A program made the position numbers and the translations under genes. Positions 35,964 to 46,500 of a stretch of 64,000 nt of DNA are shown here, one piece after another. This DNA comes from Pseudomonas anatoliensis. Lineage in GTDB: Bacteria; Pseudomonadota; Gammaproteobacteria; Pseudomonadales; Pseudomonadaceae. Each line of letters begins with the position of its first letter. The first letter of the stretch is position 1. The notes under the pieces were generated by a model. The model was not told the DNA's origin, made no database searches, and saw nothing but the letters and a program-made list of their open reading frames with translations. The DNA lies in the NCBI RefSeq assembly GCF_017976235.1, contig NZ_JACVHC010000003.1:248001-312000 (forward strand), given 5' to 3'.

Positions 35964-36884
35964 TTAGGTTCGGCGGCTTCCCTCCTCACGCAACAGCGCC
36001 TGCAAGGTGTCGAGGCGAGCACTGTGGAAGGCAGTGACAGTGCCTGATTCGAACACCCGGCGCGCCAGCCCGGTCAGCACCGCACCCGGCGGCAGTTCGA
36101 TCTGTAGCCGCACGCCGCGCTCGTAGGCGCTTTGCACGGTGCCGCGCCAGTCCACCACGCGGCACATGTTGAAAGCGAGGTCGTCGCGCAGGGCTTCAAC
36201 CTTGATGACCGGCCGAGCGCGACTGCCGCTCAGGTAAGCGATTTTCGGAGTTTGCAGCTGTATTTTGGCGAAGGCTTCAGCGAGGGCCTGAGCCGGTTTT
36301 TCCAGCAGCGGACAATGCGACGGCACGCTGACCGCCAGACGTGTCGCCAGCCCCGCGCCACGACTGCGCGCCAGTTCGGCCACCTCTTGCATCGCCTTGT
36401 CACTGCCAGCAATGACCACTTGGTTATCGGCGTTGATGTTGGCCAGATAAACCGGCGTTTCGGCGCTGTGAACTTGCACCAGCAACGCTTCGACTGTGGA
36501 CAACTGCAAACCAATAATCGCGGTCATGCCAAAGCCCTGTGGATAAGCCTGCTGCATCAACTCACCGCGCAGGCTGACCAGATGCAGTGCATCGCTGAAG
36601 CTCAAAGCACCCGCCACCACCGCTGCCGGGTAAGCGCCGATGGACAAACCTGCGACGTAATCCGCCGTCAGTCCGCCCTGCAGCAACTGCCGCGAAGCTG
36701 CTGTGCCTGCGATCAACAGACACAACTGAACCGCCCTCGTCGTGCGCAACGCCTCGGCAGAGTCGAGCAGCAAAACGTCTTCGCCGAGCACATCGCTGGC
36801 CTCGACCAAGGTTTCCCGAGGCAACCGCTGGAGCATGCCCGGTTGCTGCGCGCCTTGGCCTGGGAACACCAAAAGGCTGCTCAC
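35964..36884 (-). CDS. mdcH: malonate decarboxylase malonyl-transferase subunit
   Basis: 306 residues from GTG at 36884 (then SSLLVFPGQGAQQPGML), with AGGAG 9 bases upstream. FPGQGAQ, the nucleophile region VAGLSIGAYPAAVVAGALS (GLSxG) and PSHCPLLEKPAQAL match the FabD malonyl-CoA:ACP acyltransferase fold. MdcH loads malonyl from malonyl-CoA onto the MdcC carrier to start the decarboxylase cycle. Its start overlaps the mdcG stop by 4 bases. Confidence 0.92.
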   Translation of the reverse strand: MSSLLVFPGQGAQQPGMLQRLPRETLVEASDVLGEDVLLLDSAEALRTTRAVQLCLLIAGTAASRQLLQGGLTADYVAGLSIGAYPAAVVAGALSFSDALHLVSLRGELMQQAYPQGFGMTAIIGLQLSTVEALLVQVHSAETPVYLANINADNQVVIAGSDKAMQEVAELARSRGAGLATRLAVSVPSHCPLLEKPAQALAEAFAKIQLQTPKIAYLSGSRARPVIKVEALRDDLAFNMCRVVDWRGTVQSAYERGVRLQIELPPGAVLTGLARRVFESGTVTAFHSARLDTLQALLREEGSRRT

Positions 36885-37492
36885 GCTGCCAACTCCTGCG
36901 GGTTCCACGGATCTGTAACCAGACACGCCTGATGGGCGTTTTTCAGCAGCACCCGCGCTGAGGGGCCAGCCCATTCGCGCAGTGCCACCGCGCCGAATGG
37001 CGTCTGCAATTGCATGTCGACCCGGCAGGCTGCCTGATCGAAAAGCGCTACCAGTTTGCGCGCCTGATTACGCGCCAACAGGTGCGGCGTACGCAGGATC
37101 AGATCGAGATCGCTACCCTCATGCACCGCCGCAAAACCACTGGCCAGTTCAAACCCGGCACTGCCACTGACGCCCCAGACCCAACCGCAATCATCGAGCA
37201 TCGGCCGCAACTGTTCGAGCGCGCGCAGGGCCGGCACGTCGCGATCACTGTCGACCTGACAAAGCGCTTCCGGACTGACCCGACAGGCAATCGAATCGAC
37301 CGCCATGAACGCCGCCAACCGCTGCTCGCGCAAGACACCACGAATGCCAACGGCAACAAAACCATCAGCGCTCAATGCTCGGCGCACCACCACCGGTTGC
37401 CCTGCGCTGAGCGATTCAACCGCCCAGCGCGGCGCATCCGCCGGCAATTGCGCCGGCGTCATGCCCCAAAGCAGATCGTGCGCCAGAGGCAT
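36881..37492 (-). CDS. mdcG: phosphoribosyl-dephospho-CoA transferase
   Basis: 203 residues from ATG at 37492 (MPLAHDLLWG); two GTGs just upstream are in frame. GSAGFELASGF and the acidic EGSDLDLILRTP form a nucleotidyltransferase centre binding metal. MdcG transfers 2'-(5''-triphosphoribosyl)-3'-dephospho-CoA made by MdcB onto the serine of MdcC. It begins a few bases after the mdcE stop, and mdcH overlaps its end. Confidence 0.9.
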   Translation of the reverse strand: MPLAHDLLWGMTPAQLPADAPRWAVESLSAGQPVVVRRALSADGFVAVGIRGVLREQRLAAFMAVDSIACRVSPEALCQVDSDRDVPALRALEQLRPMLDDCGWVWGVSGSAGFELASGFAAVHEGSDLDLILRTPHLLARNQARKLVALFDQAACRVDMQLQTPFGAVALREWAGPSARVLLKNAHQACLVTDPWNPQELAA

Positions 37493-37494
37493 GT

Positions 37495-38280
37495 TCACCA
37501 CTGCGCCCTCAGCAGTTCGCGTACGCGGCTGGACGCTTCACGATTGTTCGCACCGAGACGACCGCTCAGATCATTGCTGCTGACATCGTTGATCGCTTGG
37601 CTCAGGCATTCAGTCACCCGGGCCAGATCCTCGGCTGTCGGCTGTTCGATCTGCTGCACCGAAAGGGTTTCCCAGAGCAAGCCGAGGCTGGCGTAGCTGT
37701 CGATGTCATAAGCCATCGGCGGCACGCTGGCGGCCAGTGCTTCGAGTTCTTCGACGCTGCGCAACGTGACCCGCGCCGCCGACGCCTTGCCCATCGCGTG
37801 CACCATCACGCCGGGATCGCGCAGGGCAATCAAGCGGTTGGCCTGATAACCGTGGGCAAGAAACGCCCCGGACATCGCTTTGCCCACCAACAGTCCAATC
37901 ACCGGATGCCCGGCCAAACGTGCGCGGGCATAACTGTCCGCCGCACCGGCCAAAGCCTGATGAATGCCAAGCGCTTCTTCGCGACGACCATAGGCCTGGC
38001 TGGGTACATCGACGATGGCGATGAGTGGGCGCTTCTGTGATTTGTCGCGGTCAGCCGTGATCGCGTCATCCACAGCCTTGGCCAAACCCCAGCCTTCCAA
38101 CAGCCCGACTTCACCGTTTCGAGCACGGGGAAAACGATTGTCCGGGTCAGCGACGACGGCGATAAAACGCCCGAGTTGGCCATCGGCAACCTTCAACGAT
38201 GACGGCAGCCCTTCGACCTCTACGGCGCCAGCGCTCAACGCGTTGAACCAGTTCAAACCGCGCACGGAATAGCCACTCAT
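37495..38280 (-). CDS. mdcE: malonate decarboxylase gamma subunit
   Basis: 261 residues of the carboxyltransferase (crotonase-like) fold. GRFIAVVADPDNRFPRARNG, VDVPSQAYGRREEALGIHQA and GLLVGKAMSGAFLAHGYQAN are characteristic. With MdcD it decarboxylates malonyl-S-ACP to acetyl-S-ACP and CO2 without biotin. It overlaps mdcD by 4 bases. Confidence 0.92.
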   Translation of the reverse strand: MSGYSVRGLNWFNALSAGAVEVEGLPSSLKVADGQLGRFIAVVADPDNRFPRARNGEVGLLEGWGLAKAVDDAITADRDKSQKRPLIAIVDVPSQAYGRREEALGIHQALAGAADSYARARLAGHPVIGLLVGKAMSGAFLAHGYQANRLIALRDPGVMVHAMGKASAARVTLRSVEELEALAASVPPMAYDIDSYASLGLLWETLSVQQIEQPTAEDLARVTECLSQAINDVSSNDLSGRLGANNREASSRVRELLRAQW

Positions 38281-39128
38281 GAGCGCTCTCCTTGATACAG
38301 ATCGCGAACCACCGAAGGCTCGATTTGCTTGTCAGTGTCGAGGCTGGCCAGACGCTGCAGGAACCACTCGGCACGCTGACTGCGCGGTTGCGTCGGCAAA
38401 CCTTGCTGCAACAGTTCACCGACCTGCTGACGAATCTGCGCCACATCGTCGGCGACATAACGATCCACCAAGCCACTGGCGAAACGCTGCTCGCCACCGG
38501 TCAGGCTCCAGATAAATGGCCGGTCGCGAGAGTCGTATTCTTCTATCCCGGCTTCCTGCTCGATCACTTGCGGGCCGTTCAGGCCAAGGCGTGCTTCCTG
38601 GGTCACCAGCAAATAGCTGCAAAGCGCAGCGGCAATCGACATGCCGCCAAAGCAACCCACGCTGCCCGCCACCACACCGACGATCGGTTGGTACTGCTGC
38701 AAATCGACAATTGCCGCGTGAATATCGGCAATCGCCGCCAAGCCGAGATTGGCTTCCTGCAAACGCACACCACCGGTTTCCAGCAGCAATATGGCGCAGG
38801 TCGGGATGCCTTTGCGGTTGTCTTCGGCGGCCAGTTCCAGCGCGCCGGCAATCTTCGCCCCGCCGACTTCGCCGAGGCTGCCGCCCTGAAACGCGCCTTC
38901 GATGGCGGCGATCACCACCGGCAAACCGTCGACGCTGCCCTTGGCGATCACCACGCCGTCATCGGCCTGCGGCACCACGCCCTGGCGTTCGAGCCACGGC
39001 GACATGATGCGTTGAAACGGATCGAGCAATTCGCGGAAGGTGCCGGCATCGAGCAAGGCTTTCGCCCGTTGCCGCGCGCCGAGTTCAACGAAGCTGTGTT
39101 TGTGCAAAAGCGCTGCGCTGTCAGTCAT
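38277..39128 (-). CDS. mdcD: malonate decarboxylase beta subunit
   Basis: 283 residues from ATG at 39128 (MTDSAALLHKHSFVELGARQ). GGVRLQEANLGLAAIADIHA, VGVVAGSVGCFGGMSIAAAL and GLNGPQVIEQEAGIEEYDSR place it in the carboxyltransferase family. It forms the decarboxylase with MdcE. The start overlaps the end of mdcC by 8 bases, so the longer upstream frame is not used. Confidence 0.92.
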   Translation of the reverse strand: MTDSAALLHKHSFVELGARQRAKALLDAGTFRELLDPFQRIMSPWLERQGVVPQADDGVVIAKGSVDGLPVVIAAIEGAFQGGSLGEVGGAKIAGALELAAEDNRKGIPTCAILLLETGGVRLQEANLGLAAIADIHAAIVDLQQYQPIVGVVAGSVGCFGGMSIAAALCSYLLVTQEARLGLNGPQVIEQEAGIEEYDSRDRPFIWSLTGGEQRFASGLVDRYVADDVAQIRQQVGELLQQGLPTQPRSQRAEWFLQRLASLDTDKQIEPSVVRDLYQGERS

Positions 39129-39420
39129 GGCCGATCTCCTCGAAACCTTGCTCCAGACGCAAACGCACCACACCCGGCGTCGCGCCGAAATCGTGGATAT
39201 CGATGGCCATGGCGGGCGGCGTGGTGCCGTCGAACATCCGCGCAAACAAGTGCTGCCAGCGCTGCTGCGCGCCGTTGACCGAGGTCTGCACGTTGATCGT
39301 CAACTTGCCGGCCAGTCCCGGTTCGATCAGCACTTCCAGATCGCCCGAGCCAACACAACCGACCAGCGCGCGACCGCGTGGCGGCGGCCCGGCGGGGAAT
39401 TCAAACGATAGGGTTTCCAT
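39121..39420 (-). CDS. mdcC: malonate decarboxylase acyl carrier protein
   Basis: 99 residues from ATG at 39420 ([13 protein letters not shown]), overlapping the mdcB stop (TGATG). VGCVGSGDLEVLIEPG contains the serine that carries the phosphoribosyl-dephospho-CoA prosthetic group, as in CitD/MdcC. Acetyl and malonyl groups shuttle on this thiol during turnover. Confidence 0.93.
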   Translation of the reverse strand: METLSFEFPAGPPPRGRALVGCVGSGDLEVLIEPGLAGKLTINVQTSVNGAQQRWQHLFARMFDGTTPPAMAIDIHDFGATPGVVRLRLEQGFEEIGHD

Positions 39421-40292
39421 CAAAACGCTCCCTGAAGAATGCCGTCGCGCTCGATTCGGTCGAGCAGTAGCGTGGCGGCGAGCAAGTCGGCGGCGCCACC
39501 GGGCGAGGCATTCAATGCGATGAGTTGTTGATCCAGTTCGTGCAGTCGACGGCGGCCGGTGAGGCTGGCGCTACCGCCGGCATCCAGCACCGCTTGCGCG
39601 CCTCGCTGCATGGCTTGCAAACCCGCTTCGCCGGCGCGATAGAGCACGCAGGTGTCGGCGAGGTCAGTCATGATCGCCAGCAAGGCGTCGAGCCGGGCGT
39701 TCTGTTCGCCGTGACCACGGGCGCGACTGCTTTTGAGTTGCGGCAAGCCGCGTTGCAGCACCGACGGAAAACCCAGTTGCGCTTCTTCGCGAGCACCGCG
39801 TGCGCCGTAGCGCAGGGCGACTTGCGCGCCGTGACTTAGCGGGCGAGGTGCGTAGCGATCATCGAGCAGCGCCAGACGTGCGGCCCTGACGCAAACAGCA
39901 CCGACAGTGCTGGATTTCGCGTCCAGTGCCGCCGCTGTAACGATCAGGCCCAACGCCCAGATCGCGCCGCGATGGGTGTTCACACCGTTGGTGGTGGCGA
40001 GCATGGCTTGCTCGCCTTCACGGCCGATGCAGCCAATGCTTTCACGCAGCACCGGATTGATCTCGCCGATTTCAATGGCGGCTTCGGCCATCTCCTTGAA
40101 CGCTGGCCACAACGACAGCGCCGAAGCGTGCATCAGGCCCAGGTGCAGATCGGTATGTGCGCCGTTGCCACGACGATCCACCAGCGCCGGTTTCGGTGAC
40201 AGATCCGCTTCGTCGATCAATGCGTCGACCGCCAGATCCGCCAGTCGCTCGGCCAGGCTCAGAGGTTTCGTTTGCAGGTTGAATGCGTGCAT
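39420..40292 (-). CDS. mdcB: triphosphoribosyl-dephospho-CoA synthase
   Basis: 290 residues from ATG at 40292, which shares its A with the mdcA stop (TAATG) and has AGGAG upstream. [20 protein letters not shown] and [35 protein letters not shown] match the CitG/MdcB family. It condenses ATP with dephospho-CoA to make the prosthetic-group precursor for MdcC. Confidence 0.93.
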   Translation of the reverse strand: MHAFNLQTKPLSLAERLADLAVDALIDEADLSPKPALVDRRGNGAHTDLHLGLMHASALSLWPAFKEMAEAAIEIGEINPVLRESIGCIGREGEQAMLATTNGVNTHRGAIWALGLIVTAAALDAKSSTVGAVCVRAARLALLDDRYAPRPLSHGAQVALRYGARGAREEAQLGFPSVLQRGLPQLKSSRARGHGEQNARLDALLAIMTDLADTCVLYRAGEAGLQAMQRGAQAVLDAGGSASLTGRRRLHELDQQLIALNASPGGAADLLAATLLLDRIERDGILQGAF

Positions 40293-41962
40293 TACCAGCT
40301 CCTGAACTTGGCGGGCGGGTTGTAGAGGCCGCCGGACCACTCGACCAGATCGGCCACGCTCTTCGCCGCCAGCAGTTCGCGGGTGGCGTCGGTGCGGCGG
40401 ATACCGAGGTCTTCGGGCAAGGCGATCAAGCCTTCGCGGCGCATGCGCTCGGTGTCTTTGGGGTTGTGGCGCAGGCCGATGGCGGTGACGCCCGCGACCG
40501 CAGCGATCATCGCTTGGCGCTCTTCCAGCGAACGCGCTTTATAGAGGTAAGCGATGCCTTCTTCGGTCAGCAGGTGGGTCACGTCGTCGCCGTAAATCAT
40601 GATCGGCGCCAGCGGCATGCCGCTCTTCTTCGCCACTTCCACCGCATCGAGCGTTTCGACGAAGGTCGGTTTGCCGCCCTCCTGAAAGGTCTCGACCATT
40701 TGCACCACGAGTTTCTTGCCGCGTTCGAGCATCGGTTGCTGCGAGTCGTCGTGGCGCATATCGAGCCATGCAGGCGTGCCGTGGCGGCGGCCACGCGGGT
40801 CATGGCCCATGTTCGGTGCACCGCCGAAACCGGCGAGGCGGCCACGGGTAACGGTCGAAGAATGGCCATCGCCATCGACCTGCAACGTCGCGCCGATAAA
40901 CAGATCCACCGCGTACTGCCCGGCCAGTTGGCAGAACATCCGGTTGGAACGCAGCGAGCCGTCGCGACCAGTGAAGAACACGTCTGGCCGGGCGGCGATG
41001 TAATTTTCCATGCCCAGTTCGGTGCCGAAGCAATGCACGCTTTCAACCCAGCCACTTTCAATCGCCGGGATCAGCGTCGGGTGCGGGTTGAGCGTCCAGT
41101 TGCGACAGATCTTGCCCTTGAGGCCAAGGGATTCGCCGTAGGTCGGCAGGATCAGTTCGATGGCTGCGGTGTTGAAACCGATGCCGTGGTTGAGCGACTG
41201 CACGTTGTGTTTTTCGTAGATGCCGCGGATCGCCATCATCGCCATCAACACATGCACAGGCTTGATGTGACGCGGGTCGCGGGTGAACAGCGGTTCGATG
41301 TAGAACGGCTTGTCGGCCACCACCACAAAATCGACCCATGACGCTGGAATGTCCACGCGGGGCAGCTCGCTGACGTCGTCGACCAATTGATTAACCTGGA
41401 CGATGACGATGCCGTCACTGAACGCTGCCGGTTCGATCAGCGCCGGGGTGTCTTCGGTGCTTGGGCCGGTATAGATGTTGCCGGCGCGGTCGGCCATGAA
41501 CCCGGCCGAGAGCACGACGTTGGGAATCAGGTCCACCACCAGCCGTGCGTAGAGTTCGATGTAGGTGTGGATCGCGCCGATTTCCAGAAGGCCGTCTTCA
41601 AGCAACTGGCTGATGCGCAGGCTCTGGGTGCCGGCGAAGGAGAAATCGAGTTTGCGGGCGATGCCGCGTTCGAACAGGTCGAGGTGCTCGGAGCGACCGA
41701 CGCTGGGCATGATCATGTGCAGGTCGTGGAGCTTCTCGGGATCAGCCTTGGCGAGAGAGCGAGAGAGGAAATCCGCCTGCTTCTGGTTATTGCCCTCCAG
41801 CACTACACGGTCGCCGGGCAGGATCAGCGCTTCAAGCGCCGCGACGATCTTGTCGGTGGGCAACACCACACCGTCGGCCAGCCCACGCACCTTGTCGAGG
41901 CGGCGCTGCTTCTCATCGCGCCGCCGCGTCCAGCGCGAGTCGGGGGAAATTGTTGTTGTCAT
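40292..41962 (-). CDS. mdcA: malonate decarboxylase alpha subunit
   Basis: 556 residues from ATG at 41962 ([20 protein letters not shown]), GGAG 5 bases upstream; a GTG six bases earlier is also open. [32 protein letters not shown] text and [20 protein letters not shown] are typical of MdcA. It is the acetyl-S-ACP:malonate ACP transferase, moving the carrier from acetate to malonate. First gene of the nine-gene mdcABCDEGH-madLM transcript. Confidence 0.94.
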   Translation of the reverse strand: MTTTISPDSRWTRRRDEKQRRLDKVRGLADGVVLPTDKIVAALEALILPGDRVVLEGNNQKQADFLSRSLAKADPEKLHDLHMIMPSVGRSEHLDLFERGIARKLDFSFAGTQSLRISQLLEDGLLEIGAIHTYIELYARLVVDLIPNVVLSAGFMADRAGNIYTGPSTEDTPALIEPAAFSDGIVIVQVNQLVDDVSELPRVDIPASWVDFVVVADKPFYIEPLFTRDPRHIKPVHVLMAMMAIRGIYEKHNVQSLNHGIGFNTAAIELILPTYGESLGLKGKICRNWTLNPHPTLIPAIESGWVESVHCFGTELGMENYIAARPDVFFTGRDGSLRSNRMFCQLAGQYAVDLFIGATLQVDGDGHSSTVTRGRLAGFGGAPNMGHDPRGRRHGTPAWLDMRHDDSQQPMLERGKKLVVQMVETFQEGGKPTFVETLDAVEVAKKSGMPLAPIMIYGDDVTHLLTEEGIAYLYKARSLEERQAMIAAVAGVTAIGLRHNPKDTERMRREGLIALPEDLGIRRTDATRELLAAKSVADLVEWSGGLYNPPAKFRSW

Positions 41963-42074
41963 GCTCACTCCACGGGGTTCGCTGTCGTGGAGCTAAGTTA
42001 GGCGTGTGGGGTGGGTGCATCAATCAAGCAGGGCGGTGAATCATTACGCTTGGCGTAACGATCAAGAGCTGCCC

Positions 42075-42395
42075 TCACCCCAGCATCACCACTTGAGCAA
42101 TGCCTTGCAGGGTTTTGCGGTGCGTGCCTTCAACCATTGCCACATGGTTGTGGAGCATGACGGTGGCCGAGCCGAGGGTTTCGCTGGCGTCGGCCAGCAG
42201 TGACTCGGTATCGGCTTCAGGGTCAGTCATGTACAGCTTGTTGGTTTTGTAGGGTGCGGCCATGATTTCGGCGGTTGGCGGGCCGAGGTAGTGATCGAGC
42301 GCGCGCTCGGCGGCTTCGTGAAATTTCCTGGAATCGGGCGATTCGTAGGGGGATGCCGGGTCTGTGACCGGCGGGTTAGGCGTTGGTTTAATCAT
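42075..42395 (-). CDS. DUF6124-like small Pseudomonas protein
   Basis: 106 residues. MIKPTPNPPVTDPASPYE, KFHEAAERALDHYL and TESLLADASETLGSATVML match a small protein family common in fluorescent pseudomonads (DUF6124/DUF3077 type), of unknown function and often present in several copies. This copy ends at GIAQVVMLG, where relatives as I remember them continue for another ten or more residues, so it may be slightly shortened. Isolated gene upstream of mdcA on the same strand, 107 bases from it. Confidence 0.65.
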   Translation of the reverse strand: MIKPTPNPPVTDPASPYESPDSRKFHEAAERALDHYLGPPTAEIMAAPYKTNKLYMTDPEADTESLLADASETLGSATVMLHNHVAMVEGTHRKTLQGIAQVVMLG

Positions 42396-42800
42396 CTTCA
42401 GGTTCCGAAATAAAGCTGGAACCGCTTCTCTGCTAAAAGAAGGGGTGGCAGCTGAACGCAGGTTAGCAGACCGGGGAACCTAAGGAAGCCGGCGCGCCGA
42501 AGCGCCCTGCGCACAGCCGCCATCGAAATCAGACACTGAGCCTGACTGATGATGTATGTGCACCCTTAGATTAACCACGGGCTGCTAAACCCGATCACTG
42601 CGAATCAGTGACCCGATCCAAGTTACGCAGCCAGCCAAAGGCGCACAAGCCGGCGGATTCTGGTGCATGCGTAGGCAGCGGCGCAAGGATTTGTAGGCCG
42701 TCGGACGTAACACTGAGTGTCTTTAAACAGCTGCACTGATAGGTGTTTATTGCACTACAGACATTGGGGATTTGCCTGTCGGATTTTAGTGCTTCCACTG
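42396..42800. other. intergenic, nothing assigned
   Basis: About 400 bases before the nested repeats. Open frames here (for example minus strand 42595-42930) run through the repeat elements and have no ribosome-binding site or domain. Confidence 0.45.
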
Positions 42801-43032
42801 GCCCCATCGCTGGCAGGCCAGCTCCCACAAAGTTTTGGGTTGATCGCCATATCCTTGCCCAACATAAAACCTGTAGGAGCTGTCGAGTGAAACGAGGCTG
42901 CGATCTTTTGATCCTCAGCATCGAGATCAAAAGATCGCAGCGTGCCGCAGCTCCTACAAGGGGTTGTATGCCTCACAACATTTCGGGTACGACTCGGGCA
43001 ATGTGGGAGCTGGCTTGCCAGCGATGGGGCCA
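42801..43032. repeat. nested REP elements (family A inside family B)
   Basis: The outer arms CTGGCCCCATCGCTGGCAGG (from 42799) and the complementary GCCAGCGATGGGGCCAG (to about 43032) differ at a single base over roughly 32 positions. Their loop holds a complete family A element at 42872-42959 (TGTAGGAGCTGTCG ... GCCGCAGCTCCTACA). One repeat therefore appears to have entered another. Located after the chpC stop, in the gap to the DUF6124 gene. Confidence 0.85.
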
Positions 43033-43055
43033 GTAAGGGCACAGCGAATCATGGA

Positions 43056-43526
43056 TCAGCGGACCAGGCCAGCCTCCACTAACAACCTCTCCAACCCCAA
43101 CAAATCCGGCACCTTCGCCACTTGCTCGCCGACCTGCACCGCCGCCTGCTCCAGCGCACACAACGGCACGTCGACATAGCTCAACTGGCTATCGAGCTTG
43201 TAAGAACGCGGAATCCCCTGCACCAACAGCGCAATAAACTTCAGCTCCGGCAACCCGCCCAGCGCATTGAGAATCACGATCCGCGCCCGCTCGCCAATCA
43301 CGATTTTTTGCCCGCAGGCGGACTCAAAACTCAACAGCGGAATCTGCCGCTCGCGCCACGTCACGCGCCCCAGATACCACGGTGGCGTATCCAGATCGAA
43401 GGCGCTGGCCTGATAGTCGATCAGCTCGGCCACCGCCACGTTGGGCAGGATCAAATTGCGATCTGCAAGCGGCAGCAGCAGCCCGGTGAGTTGGCTGGTG
43501 CGCGCGTTGTGCCGGCGCTCATACAT
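43056..43526 (-). CDS. chpC: CheW-domain protein ChpC
   Basis: 156 residues from ATG at 43526 (MYERRHNARTSQLTGLLLPL), overlapping the chpA stop by 8 bases. A CheW-like adaptor fold is visible: LILPNVAVAELIDYQ, PPWYLGRVTWRERQIPLLSF and VQGIPRSYKLDSQ. In P. aeruginosa ChpC is a second adaptor linking receptors to ChpA in twitching control. Here it directly follows chpA; chpB, which normally lies between, is absent. Confidence 0.88.
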   Translation of the reverse strand: MYERRHNARTSQLTGLLLPLADRNLILPNVAVAELIDYQASAFDLDTPPWYLGRVTWRERQIPLLSFESACGQKIVIGERARIVILNALGGLPELKFIALLVQGIPRSYKLDSQLSYVDVPLCALEQAAVQVGEQVAKVPDLLGLERLLVEAGLVR

Positions 43527-46500
43527 GCTTCTTGCTCCAGTGGGCAATGCTTTCGAGCAGCACTGATTCCTGATACGGCTTGCCGAGGTAGTCGTTGACG
43601 CCGATGGCCATGGCGCGGTCGCGGTGTTTCTGACCGGTGCGCGAGGTGATCATGATGATCGGCAGGTGTTGCAGACTTTCGTCGTTGCGCACCTGGGTCG
43701 CCACTTCGAAACCATCCATGCGCGGCATTTCGATGTCGAGCAGCATCAGGTCGGGCATGTGTTCTTCGAGCAGGAGCATGGCGTCGACGCCATCCTTGGC
43801 GGTCAGTACGTTCATGCCGTGGCGCTCAAGCAAACGGCTGGTGACCTTGCGCACAGTGACCGAGTCGTCGACCACCATCACCAGCAGCGGTTTCTGCGGT
43901 TCGCTGTCGATTTCCGGGAGCGTCGGATGCTGCCTGATCCGCGCCTGCATCGCGCGGATCGGCGCCAGCAAATCAAGAATCAGCACCACCCGACCATCAC
44001 CGAGAATCGTCGCGCCGGACACGCCCTGCACCGCCGCGAATTGCGCGCCGAGGCTTTTCACCACAATTTCGCGAGTACCTGCCATGGCATCAACCTGCAC
44101 CGCAATGTGCCGGTCGTTGTAATGCACCAGCAGTACCGGCAACGGCAGGTTCTGGCCAAGCAGTTTCGGCCGTGGCGCAGTTTTCAGCAGCTCACCGAGA
44201 TAGCACAACTCATAACGTTGACCGCCGTATTGATAAGTCGGCGGGTCGAGACGGAAATGCCCATCAAGGTCATTCGGCAAGACGCGGACGATGCCTTCAA
44301 TGGTGTTGAGCGGAATCGCGTATTGATCCTCTGCGCACTGCACCATCAACGCGCGATTGACCGACACCGTGAACGGCAAACGAATGCGGAAATGCACGCC
44401 CTGTCCCGGCACCGAGTCGATGCTCATGCTGCCGCCCAGTTGGCGCACTTCTTCGTGAACCACGTCCATACCGACGCCACGCCCGGAAATCTGGGTGATT
44501 TTTTCGGCGGTGGAAAACCCCGGCTGAAGGATGAACTGCAACACATCGCGGTCGCTGATCTCGGCGTTGGGGGCCAGCAAGCCACGTTTTATCGCCTTGC
44601 GCCGCACGGCTTCCAGCGGCACGCCAGCGCCATCGTCGCGGATGTCGAACACGATGTCGCCACCCTCGCGCGACAGGTCGAGGCTGATCTGTCCTTGCGC
44701 CGGTTTGCCCGCCGCCAACCGCACTTCGGCAGATTCCAGACCATGGTCGACGGCGTTGCGCAGCATGTGTTCCAGCGGCGCGGCCATGCGTTCGAGGACG
44801 TTGCGATCCATCTCGCCTTCGGCATTGCCGACAACGAACGCAACGTCCTTGTTCAGCTCTTCAGCCACCTGACGGACGATGCGTTTGAGGCGCGGCAACA
44901 TGCGTTCGAAAGGCACCATGCGCGTACGCATCAGGCCTTCCTGCAATTCGGTGTTGATCCGGCCCTGTTGCTGCAACAGGTTCTCGGCGTCGTGGTTGCG
45001 TCGGTCGAGGGTTTCCTTGAGGTCGAGCAAGTCCGAGGCGGATTCGAACAGCGCTCGCGACAGTTGCTGCAATTGCGAATGGCGGTCCATTTCCAGCGGA
45101 TCGAATTCTTCGTAACCGAGGCGCTCGGCATCGACCTGCTGCCGGCTGAGAATCCGCCCCTGGGTTTCGGTGTCGAGGCGGCGCAACTGATCGCGCATAC
45201 GCTCGATGGTGGTTTCCATCTCGTTGAGCGCTATCTGCGCGTCGTTGACTTGCTGTTCGATACGCCCGCGAAAAATCGAGGTTTCCCCGGCCAGGTTGAC
45301 CAGCTCGTCGAGCAATTCGGCGGAGACCTTGACCATGTCCGCGCTGGCGTCGACGGCAGTCGGCGCGGTCTCGATCTTGAGTGGTAGAGGCAACGGCGGC
45401 GGGGTTTCCTGCGTCGCTGGATGACTGAAATTCTGAATCGCATTGATCAGCCGATCCGCTGGCGGGCACGGTTGCCCGGCGCGCACGGCATCGAGCATTT
45501 GCGCCAGTCGGTCATGCCCGCGCTGGACCAATGCGAACAACTCGGTCGACGCTTGCAGCGTGCCGGCGGAGAGACTTTCGTAAAGGTATTCCAGCTCATG
45601 GGCAAGGTCGCCGATGGGGCCGATCTCGACCATCCGCGCGCCGCCCTTGAGGGTGTGCAGATCGCGCAGCAGGGTTTCCACTTCTTGACGATTGCCCGGT
45701 TCGGCCTGCCAACGCAGCAGCGCGGCGCCGGAGTTTTCGATGATGTCGAAACCTTCTTCGAGGAAGATTTCCAACAACTCCGGATCATGCGCGGCGCCTT
45801 CGTGTTCGGCGGCCGGTTGCGCCGTTTCGACAGTGGCGGACGAACCTTGGCGAAACTGCCGGATCGCCTCAATCAGAGCCTGCGCCGGGTTCAGCGGTTG
45901 ATGGTTTTGCAGCTGTTCAAGTTGTAACGCCAAAAGGTCATGACTCTGGTGCAGCAGCCCGCCAAGCATTTCGTTGTGGCTGTAGCGACGATCGACCAGA
46001 CCTTCGTAAAGGCTCTCCAGCTCTTGGGCCAGATCGCCAATGGCTTCGACTTCAGCCATCCGCGCGCCACCCTTGAGGGTGTGCAGATCGCGCTGCAACG
46101 AGGACAACGGCGCGACGTTGTCCGGGTCGTTCAACCAGCGCTGCAAGGCTTGCCCGGCGCTGTCGAGAATGTCCACGGCCTCTTCGAGAAAGATCTCGAC
46201 GATCTCGTCGTCCGGCGAAGGAATAGACGTGGATTGCGCAAGCTCTGCGGTCGCGGCGCCAAGTTCGCGGATGCTTAAGGTGCGGCTGCCGTCGCTGCGG
46301 ATCAGGCCCATGGACGAAGGATCGAGACTCTCATCGAGCAGGTCGTGCAATGCACGAATGCGCGCAGGCTGCGGCGTGACTTCCTGGCCGGCGGCCAGTT
46401 CGTCGAGCATGTTGATCAGTGCTTCGTGGGCGTTCTGCGCCTCGTGGAAGAACCGGTCGCTGACCGCCAGGCTGCTTTCTTCCACGGCGCCATACAGGTC

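Noticed and set aside
42595..42930. 111-codon minus-strand frame
   Set aside because: Runs through REP arms, which create the open frame; no start signal.
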